From NCBI GenBank assembly GCA_013298955.1, contig JAAFJT010000040.1:1-38973 (forward strand): DNA of 38,973 bases, in the 5' to 3' direction. Shown one piece after another: positions 33,524 to 38,973 of this stretch (positions within the stretch are counted from its first letter, which is position 1; every line of letters starts with the position of its first letter). The notes under the pieces are model-generated. The model worked only from the letters and a program-made list of their open reading frames with translations. It had not been told where the DNA came from and did not search any database. This DNA is from Chitinophagales bacterium (GTDB lineage Bacteria; Bacteroidota; Bacteroidia; Chitinophagales; Saprospiraceae). The position numbers and the translations under genes are program-made.

Positions 33524-33865
33524 TCAAGAACTCGTTCGTTTTTCAACAATCTGTTCGACAGAAGTGACCAATTCGTTCCAAGACAGCAGCAAATCCATGA
33601 GATACGCATTGCCATCTGGCGTAAGTTGGAAGTATTTACGGGGCGGACCCATCGTAGATTCTTGCCAATGATATTGGAGTAACCCCGTATTTTTCAGTCG
33701 CGTGAGCAACGGGTATAACGTCCCTTCGACCACAATCATTTGGGATTTTTTCAATCGCTCAATGATGTCGCTCGGATACGCCGGCTTTTCGGCGATGATG
33801 GCAAGGATGCATAATTCCAGCACGCCCTTGCGCATTTGTTGTTTCGTATTTTCAGTAACGTTCAT
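33524..33865 (-). CDS. PadR family transcriptional regulator
   Basis: A 113-residue winged-helix repressor. MRKGVLELCILAIIAEKPAY, PSDIIERLKKSQMIVVEGTL, YPLLTRLKNTGLLQYHW and GPPRKYFQLTPDG are the PadR DNA-binding wing and recognition helix pattern. The C-terminal helix (LLLSWNELVTSVEQIV) is for dimerisation. It heads a two-gene operon with the PspC-domain gene, a pairing frequent in this phylum. The start MNVTENTKQQ is family-like. A palindrome-like TATGTATT and AATACATA (33876-33883, 33899-33906) just upstream could be its operator. Confidence 0.92.
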   Translation of the reverse strand: MNVTENTKQQMRKGVLELCILAIIAEKPAYPSDIIERLKKSQMIVVEGTLYPLLTRLKNTGLLQYHWQESTMGPPRKYFQLTPDGNAYLMDLLLSWNELVTSVEQIVEKRTSS

Positions 33866-33869
33866 TACA

Positions 33870-33906
33870 CAAATCTATGTATTAATTAAGTACCTTGTAA
33901 TACATA
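33870..33906 (-). promoter_or_regulatory. Possible PadR promoter and operator
   Basis: Minus strand TAGATTTG (33877-33870) matches TAnnTTTG only 4 bases before the padR ATG, and TATGTATT / AATACATA flank it with 15 bases between. PadR regulators often bind ATGT-ACAT type sites. The box is so close to the ATG that the mRNA would have almost no leader. Confidence 0.35.
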
Positions 33907-34039
33907 ATACCAAGTAATGCCTAAAAAAGTTCCCGAAGGCTGAAAAAAAAGTAATTTTTTTGAAAAAAAATATTTTTGGATTATTTGGAAATTTAAAAAT
34001 AGTTTCCTTAATTTGCATTCACTTAGACGAACTTAAACG

Positions 34040-36430
34040 ATGATTGACAAAAAGACTTTATCGGAGCGAGACATTTGTACCAAATTCATTACGCCCGCTC
34101 TTGAAAAGGCGGGTTGGGATAAAAGAACCCAATTTTTAGAAGAAGTGTCGTTTACGGCGGGTAAAATCCACGTTCGCGGCAAACTAACGGGCAGAGGACA
34201 GGTCAAAAGAGCCGATTATATCTTGTATCACCATTCCAATCCCATTGCGATTATTGAAGCAAAGGATAATCAGCATTCCATTCATGCGGGCATGCAGCAA
34301 GGTTTGAATTATGCGGCTCTTTTGGATATTCCAGTGGTCTTTAGCAGCAATGGAGATGGTTTTGTCTTTCACGACCGCACGAATCCAACTCATATGGAAC
34401 AAATCCTGACTTTGGACGAATTTCCATCGCCCCAAACGTTATGGCTGATTTACAAAAAATTCAAAGACATTGCAACGCTCGAAGCCGAAAAAATAGCAGA
34501 GCAACCTTATTATCAGGATGGTTCGGGCAGAAAACCGCGTTATTATCAACAAATTGCCATTAATCGAACCGTAGAAGCCATTGCCAAAGGGCAAAATCGA
34601 ATTTTATTAGTCATGGCAACGGGCACGGGCAAAACCTATACGGCTTTTCAAATCGCTTATCGCCTTTGGAAAGCAAAAGCGAAAAAAAGAATTTTGTTTT
34701 TAGCCGACCGAACGGTGTTGATTGACCAAACGCGCCGCAATGATTTCAAACATTTTGCGGATAAAATGACCGTCGTTCAGAATCGAAATGTGGATAAGGC
34801 TTATGAAGTGTATTTAGCGTTGTACCAAGGTTTGACGAGCAACGATGCTGATAAAGATATTTTTAAACAATTTTCGCCTTCGTTTTTCGACCTCATTATT
34901 ATTGATGAATGTCATCGCGGCAGCGCGAGATCGGATAGTGCGTGGCGAGAAATTTTGGATTATTTCCATACCGCTACCCATATTGGGTTGACCGCTACGC
35001 CCAAAGAAACCAAAGACGTGAGTAATATGGACTATTTTGGGACACCGCTTTACACCTATTCGTTAAAACAAGGCATTGATGATGGTTTTCTCGCGCCGTA
35101 TCGGGTGGTGCGCCTTCTGTTGAATGTGGATTCGGAAGGCTGGAGACCACCTTTGGGTTTCAAGGACAAATGGGGCAAACCGGTGGAAGACCGCATTTAT
35201 AATCAAATTGATTTTGATAAAAAACTCGTCATCGAGGAACGACGCAAATTAGTCGCTCAGAAAATAACGGAATTTTTGAAAGGTTCGGGCGACCGTTTTG
35301 CGAAAACCATTGTTTTTTGTTGCGATATTGAACACGCCGCAGGGATGCGTTCGGCGTTAGCGAATGAAAATGTGGATTTGGTGGCTGAAAATTATAAATA
35401 TATCGTGCAAATCACGGGCGATAATGACGAAGGCAAACGCGAATTAGATCATTTTATCAATATTGAAGAACGGTATCCTGTGATTGCGACCACTTCCGAA
35501 TTGATGACGACGGGCGTGGATGCGCAAACGTGTAAACTCATTGTTTTGGATACGAATATCCATTCCATGACCAAATTCAAACAAATTGTGGGGCGTGGGA
35601 CGCGGATTCGGGAAGATTTTGGTAAACTGTATTTTACGATTTTAGATTTTAGGAATGCGACGGCTTTATTTGCGGATAAAGATTTTGATGGCGACCCGCT
35701 TCGCGTCAAGCCCATAACGCAAGACGAAGACCCAAGTAGCATTTTGGCGGAAGAAGAAGCCGATAATGCCCCGATATTCGACGAAGATTCCAATGAACAA
35801 GTCGTTTTGGTGCCGCCGACGATTCGCACACCGATTTTGGAAGGTTCCAAATGGGTTGAACCAACGGAAAAAGTCTATGTCAATGGCATTGAAGTAACGG
35901 CGTTGGTCGTGCGCGAATTGGTCTTTGACCAAAACGGCAAACTTTTAACCAAAAGTTTGAAAGAGCATACCCATGATATTCTTGAAAAGCGGTTTAAATC
36001 GTTGGATGATTTCCTCAATCATTGGAACGCCGCAGAACGCAAACAAGTGATGGTTGCCGAACTGCAAAATCAAGGTTTATTAGTCGAGGAATTGGAAAAA
36101 GCGGTGGCATACGAGTTAGATTTATTTGATATGATTTGTCATTTGGCTTATGATCAACTCCCCTTGACGCGGCAGGAACGCGCTAAAAATGTCAAAAAAC
36201 GCAATGTTTTTACCAAATATGGCGCAAAAGCAGCACTCGTATTGGACGCTTTGTTGGATAAATATGCGGATGCAGGCATTGATAATTTAGAAAGTATGGA
36301 CGTTTTAAAAGTCGCGCCTTTTGATAAAATGGGTTCGCCTGTTGAAATTTTGAAGCGGTTTGGGGGGAAAAAGGAATATTTAAAAGCGATTAAAGCATTA
36401 CAAGGTGAAATTTATAAGGTAGCCAGTTGA
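34040..36430 (+). CDS. hsdR: Type I restriction enzyme R subunit (EcoEI type)
   Basis: The 796-residue motor and nuclease subunit. The N-terminal PD-(D/E)xK nuclease is visible as ADYILYHHSNPIAIIEAKDN (EAK at about 73-75). The superfamily 2 helicase follows: Walker A VMATGTGKTYTA (about 193-202), DEAD-box IIIDECHRGSAR (DECH 289-292), motif III GLTATPKETK, and motifs V-VI TTGVDAQTC and KFKQIVGRGTRIRED. The C-terminal EcoEI_R_C domain runs to the end (EKRFKSLDDFLNHWNA, DLFDMICHLAYDQ). At 796 residues it is of the EcoEI length class. It reads in the order R-M-S, with a transposase remnant and palindromes between it and hsdM. TTAATTTG (34009-34016) is a weak -7 box. Confidence 0.97.
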   Translation: MIDKKTLSERDICTKFITPALEKAGWDKRTQFLEEVSFTAGKIHVRGKLTGRGQVKRADYILYHHSNPIAIIEAKDNQHSIHAGMQQGLNYAALLDIPVVFSSNGDGFVFHDRTNPTHMEQILTLDEFPSPQTLWLIYKKFKDIATLEAEKIAEQPYYQDGSGRKPRYYQQIAINRTVEAIAKGQNRILLVMATGTGKTYTAFQIAYRLWKAKAKKRILFLADRTVLIDQTRRNDFKHFADKMTVVQNRNVDKAYEVYLALYQGLTSNDADKDIFKQFSPSFFDLIIIDECHRGSARSDSAWREILDYFHTATHIGLTATPKETKDVSNMDYFGTPLYTYSLKQGIDDGFLAPYRVVRLLLNVDSEGWRPPLGFKDKWGKPVEDRIYNQIDFDKKLVIEERRKLVAQKITEFLKGSGDRFAKTIVFCCDIEHAAGMRSALANENVDLVAENYKYIVQITGDNDEGKRELDHFINIEERYPVIATTSELMTTGVDAQTCKLIVLDTNIHSMTKFKQIVGRGTRIREDFGKLYFTILDFRNATALFADKDFDGDPLRVKPITQDEDPSSILAEEEADNAPIFDEDSNEQVVLVPPTIRTPILEGSKWVEPTEKVYVNGIEVTALVVRELVFDQNGKLLTKSLKEHTHDILEKRFKSLDDFLNHWNAAERKQVMVAELQNQGLLVEELEKAVAYELDLFDMICHLAYDQLPLTRQERAKNVKKRNVFTKYGAKAALVLDALLDKYADAGIDNLESMDVLKVAPFDKMGSPVEILKRFGGKKEYLKAIKALQGEIYKVAS

Positions 36431-36844
36431 AGCGCTATCCAGTACGAGGCTCCGAGCAAAATTATCATCTACCAAAGCCCCTTTCCGATTGCGTTGCTTA
36501 TTGATAGCTTGCGCATAACCATTTAGGAAGTTCGATAATTGTTTACTAACCCTGCTTCTAAAATCCAATGGGGTCGAATCTGTCGAGAGTTTCCACTCCT
36601 CAAGCACTTCAGGTGGGGCGGTCAAAATAGTTGCAGGATTTTTAACTTTAACAGCTATGTGAAAATGATTTGGCATTAAACAATACGCTAATGTATCAAG
36701 TACCCATTGTGATTTTTCTTCGTATTTCGATAGGAAATAACGATAATTATCAGGGTCAATAAATAAATTGTCTTTATGCACTGCATGACCAGTCAAGTGA
36801 TAGACCATACCTAATTCTAAAAGAACAGTTGTTTTTTGATTCAT
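36398..36844 (-). pseudogene. REP-type (RAYT) transposase, C-terminally truncated
   Basis: A Y1 transposase (IS200/TnpA-REP class) of which 148 codons remain. YCLMPNHFHIAVKVK holds the HUH motif (H60-x-H62) and the catalytic tyrosine is likely Y110 in NGYAQAINKQRNRKG. The usual continuation after KGALVDDNFARSLVLDS, with its conserved IHxNP segment, is missing, and the frame ends within hsdR's last 33 bases. The N-terminus (LGMVYHLTGHAVHKDNLF) looks intact. It points against the hsd genes and is likely inactive. Two palindromes right after its 5' end (36992-37111) resemble its REP targets. Confidence 0.8.
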
Positions 36845-36976
36845 AGTGAATAGTTTACGAATTTTAAAATAATTGAGAGTACAAGGAGTATCAATTTTTA
36901 TTCCTTTTTCATGGAATCTCTTAAATTTAATTTATTTTTTTTAATAATATTAAAAAAAAGCAAATATATTATAACG

Positions 36977-37024
36977 CGTAACGTAACGCGTAACGAGTGG
37001 AGGGTTTTAAACCCTCCACTCGTT
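36977..37024. repeat. REP-like palindrome, copy 1
   Basis: CGTAACGTAACGCGT is followed by a palindrome at 36992-37024, AACGAGTGGAGGGTTT mirrored by AAACCCTCCACTCGTT around one base. Next to the RAYT remnant. Confidence 0.85.
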
Positions 37025-37063
37025 TATTCTCTCGTTTATTCTTCGTTCGTTCGTTTTTATCAT

Positions 37064-37111
37064 CGTAACGTAACGCGCAACGAGTGGAGGGTTTTAAACC
37101 CTCCACTCGTT
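37064..37111. repeat. REP-like palindrome, copy 2
   Basis: The same 48-base unit, with CGCGC in place of CGCGT before the stem; the palindrome at 37079-37111 is identical to copy 1. The period is 87 bases and both lie in the same direction, as in a BIME-like pair. Confidence 0.85.
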
Positions 37112-37129
37112 ATTTTTATCGAAAAAGAA

Positions 37130-37137
37130 TACCTTTG
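37130..37137 (+). promoter_or_regulatory. Probable -7 box of hsdM
   Basis: TACCTTTG matches TAnnTTTG, 29 bases before the GTG start, right after REP copy 2. No well-placed TTG; the palindrome occupies the -33 region. Confidence 0.5.
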
Positions 37138-37166
37138 CGTTTTCAAATCCTAAATTCTTTTTTATT

Positions 37167-38588
37167 GTGGCAAATCTATCTGGCATTATCAAGTCCATCC
37201 GCGACATCATGTGGCAGGACAACGGCTTGAACGGCGACGCACAACGCATCGAACAACTCGGTTGGATGTTATTTCTCAAGATTTTCAGCGACAAAGAGGC
37301 TGAATCCGATGCTTTAACCGATGATTATCGCTCGCCGATCCCTGCGCAATTTCAATGGCAACAATGGGCGGCGGATGCCGAAGGTTTAACGGGCGATGAT
37401 TTATTGACGTTTATAGACCGAGATTTATTTCCGACGTTGCGCAATATAGACGTGCGCGACAATCGGCGGGCGTTGATGGTTCGGGAAGTCTTCTCGGGCA
37501 ATAACAATTATATGAAATCGGGCACCAATCTCCGTAAAGTCCTCAACAAACTCAATGAACTCGATTTTAATATTGCCAAAGACCGCCATGCGTTTGGCGA
37601 AATCTATGAAAATATTTTAAAAGAACTCCAAAGTGCGGGCAAGAGTGGCGAATTTTATACGCCTCGGGCGGTCACGCAATTCATTACCGACCTCCTCAAT
37701 CCGCAAATTGGCGAATCGGTGTTAGATCCTGCGTGTGGGACGGGCGGTTTTTTGACTTGTGCGATTGATCATTTACGGGCGCAAACCAATAATGTGGAGC
37801 AACTCCGCCTTTTAAACGAGAATATCAAAGGTTGGGAATACAAACCCCTTCCCTATCTCTTGGCGACCACGAATTTGATTTTGCACGGCATTGAAGTCCC
37901 GCATATCACCTTCCGCGACGCGCTCGAAAATCCGTTGCAGCATTACACGCAGCAAGATAAGGTGGCGGTCATCCTTGCCAATCCGCCTTTTGGCGGCATT
38001 GTGGCGAATGGCAACGAAGCTAATTTCCCAACATTCCGTACCAAAGAATCGGCGGATTTGTTTTTAATTCTGATGATTCACCTCCTCAAACACGACGGAC
38101 GGGCGGGCATTGTGTTGCCCGACGGCTCGCTCACGGGCGAGGGCGTGAAGCAACGCGTGCGCGAACGGTTGTTGACCGAGTGTAATTTGCATACGATTAT
38201 CCGATTGCCGAATTCGGTGTTTCAACCCTATGCGACGGTGGCGACCAATTTATTGTTTTTCAACAAAGGGGCGCGTACCAAAGAAGTCTGGTTTTACGAA
38301 CATCGCCTTCCGGAAGGGCAAAAAGCGTACAGCAAAACCAAAACCATTCAACTCGCTGAGTTTGAACCGATTAAAGCGTGGTGGCACAACCGTTCCGAAA
38401 GTGACGTGGCGTGGAAAGTGCCCATTCAAACCATTATCGAACGGAATTTTGATTTGGATATTAAAAATCCTACCAAAAAAGACTTGGATACCAACGAATC
38501 GAATAGTGCCGAATTGATGCAACTTTTGCAACTTTCTTTTGAAAAAAGTCATGTTTTGTTAAACCAATTAAAAGAGGCGGTGAAATGA
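37167..38588 (+). CDS. hsdM: Type I restriction modification M subunit (N6-adenine methyltransferase)
   Basis: The 473-residue methyltransferase subunit. The N-terminal HsdM helical domain includes IRDIMWQDNGLNGDAQRIEQ and LGWMLFLKIFSDKE. The catalytic half has GEFYTPRAVTQFITDLLNP, the SAM-binding motif I LDPACGTGGF (about 189-198) and the catalytic motif IV NPPF (272-275) of N6-adenine methyltransferases. Start is GTG at 37167; no ATG is available in frame ahead of the conserved N-terminus. It methylates adenine in the target given by HsdS and also supports restriction by HsdR. The stop overlaps the hsdS start as ATGA, so M and S are translationally coupled. It has its own -7 box at 37130. 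Confidence 0.97.
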   Translation: MANLSGIIKSIRDIMWQDNGLNGDAQRIEQLGWMLFLKIFSDKEAESDALTDDYRSPIPAQFQWQQWAADAEGLTGDDLLTFIDRDLFPTLRNIDVRDNRRALMVREVFSGNNNYMKSGTNLRKVLNKLNELDFNIAKDRHAFGEIYENILKELQSAGKSGEFYTPRAVTQFITDLLNPQIGESVLDPACGTGGFLTCAIDHLRAQTNNVEQLRLLNENIKGWEYKPLPYLLATTNLILHGIEVPHITFRDALENPLQHYTQQDKVAVILANPPFGGIVANGNEANFPTFRTKESADLFLILMIHLLKHDGRAGIVLPDGSLTGEGVKQRVRERLLTECNLHTIIRLPNSVFQPYATVATNLLFFNKGARTKEVWFYEHRLPEGQKAYSKTKTIQLAEFEPIKAWWHNRSESDVAWKVPIQTIIERNFDLDIKNPTKKDLDTNESNSAELMQLLQLSFEKSHVLLNQLKEAVK

Positions 38589-38973
38589 GTTGGAAAAAAG
38601 TGAAATTAGGCGATTTTTTGAAAGTTCGGACGGATAAATATAAGCCGAATGACATTGCTATTGCTCATTTAAAAAGAATTGAAAAAATTGATTTTTCTGG
38701 AAAGATATGTATTTCAGACAAACCGTCTAATACGGATATGATTCTGGTAAAAAAAGGAGATTTAGTGATTTCTGGAATTAATGTCGAAAAAGGTGCCATG
38801 AATGTTTATGAAGGTGAAGAGGATATTACGGCAACAATCCATTATTCTTCGTATCAATTTGACGGCAATAAACTAAATATTGATTTTTTAAAACATTTTT
38901 TGAAAAGTATTGCCTTTAAAAATGCTTTAAAAGAACAAGTACCTGGTGGTATCAAAACGGAGATAAAACCGAA
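38585..38973 (+). CDS. hsdS: Type I restriction specificity subunit S, partial
   Basis: The 5' end of hsdS; 129 codons are open to the window end. MSWKKVKLGDFLKVRTDKYK is the usual N-terminal half-site, followed by the first target recognition domain, including LVKKGDLVISGINVEKGAMN and the DITATIHYSSYQFD region. The start ATG overlaps the hsdM stop (ATGA). The second half, central repeat and second TRD are beyond the edge. The recognition sequence cannot be told. The product would set the DNA specificity of both modification and restriction. Confidence 0.9.
   Translation, partial: MSWKKVKLGDFLKVRTDKYKPNDIAIAHLKRIEKIDFSGKICISDKPSNTDMILVKKGDLVISGINVEKGAMNVYEGEEDITATIHYSSYQFDGNKLNIDFLKHFLKSIAFKNALKEQVPGGIKTEIKP

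Larger units (their letters stand above)
36845..37166. other. Gap before hsdM
   Basis: The 322 bases from the transposase start to hsdM hold an AT-rich stretch, two 48-base palindromic units, a (TTCG)-rich spacer and a TACCTTTG box. I see no gene. Confidence 0.6.

Noticed and set aside
37035-37058. TTCG-rich microsatellite as a phase-variable switch for hsdM
   Set aside because: About three units only, upstream of the promoter box and not in a reading frame.
36977-37111. CRISPR array
   Set aside because: There are only two palindromic units with one spacer of 39 bases and no cas genes; it fits a REP pair next to a RAYT gene.

Overview
The window comes from a member of the Bacteroidota, probably a gliding or filamentous lineage near Saprospiria or Chitinophagia; the class is inference. 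The signs are AT-rich intergenic DNA, TAnnTTTG promoter boxes, two secreted proteins with type IX secretion (T9SS) C-terminal sorting domains, a GldC homologue, DUF4252 proteins beside an ECF sigma factor, a PadR-PspC pair and Lol-type lipoprotein signals. There are no rRNA or tRNA genes and no CRISPR array.

Layout. Bases 1-8,100 hold housekeeping genes: valS, a histidine-phosphatase lipoprotein overlapping lysA, an unknown lipoprotein, and the pyrR-pyrB operon. The 3' end of pyrB has been copied into a 187-bp tandem repeat with a 43-bp hairpin. Bases 8,100-12,300 hold two tandem T9SS-exported paralogues. Bases 12,587-14,868 carry LPS core genes (heptose-7-phosphate kinase, Kdo transferase). 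Next come an ABC-F ATPase with a degenerate second Walker A motif, a predicted outer-membrane protein, and a polysaccharide set (UDP-xylose synthase, dTDP-glucose 4,6-dehydratase, a large Wza-like SLBB export protein). Bases 23,460-26,030 hold ribA behind an unusual leader (two short overlapping reading frames and an intrinsic terminator), a Kazal-domain lipoprotein, gldC and an Mpo1-like membrane protein. Bases 26,283-27,829 hold an ECF sigma factor followed by one N-terminally truncated and one complete DUF4252 protein. Then come a 40-residue membrane peptide, an MFS transporter, an unknown secreted protein, a GNAT acetyltransferase and a PadR-PspC operon. Bases 34,040 to the end are a type I restriction-modification locus, hsdR-hsdM-hsdS (hsdS cut by the window edge), with a truncated REP-type (RAYT) transposase and two identical palindromes lodged between hsdR and hsdM.

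The most striking non-coding content is its dense, layered palindromic DNA. There are (i) three copies of a long GGATGACGCGGAT inverted repeat; (ii) two copies of a hairpin element whose stems differ by compensatory changes; (iii) at least four short palindromes sharing a GTT-AAC apex but with different stems; and (iv) the pyrB-end hairpin repeat. No complete new multi-gene system is evident. The best candidates for something undescribed are the ribA leader, the covarying repeat family and the apex-sharing palindromes near the RAYT remnant.
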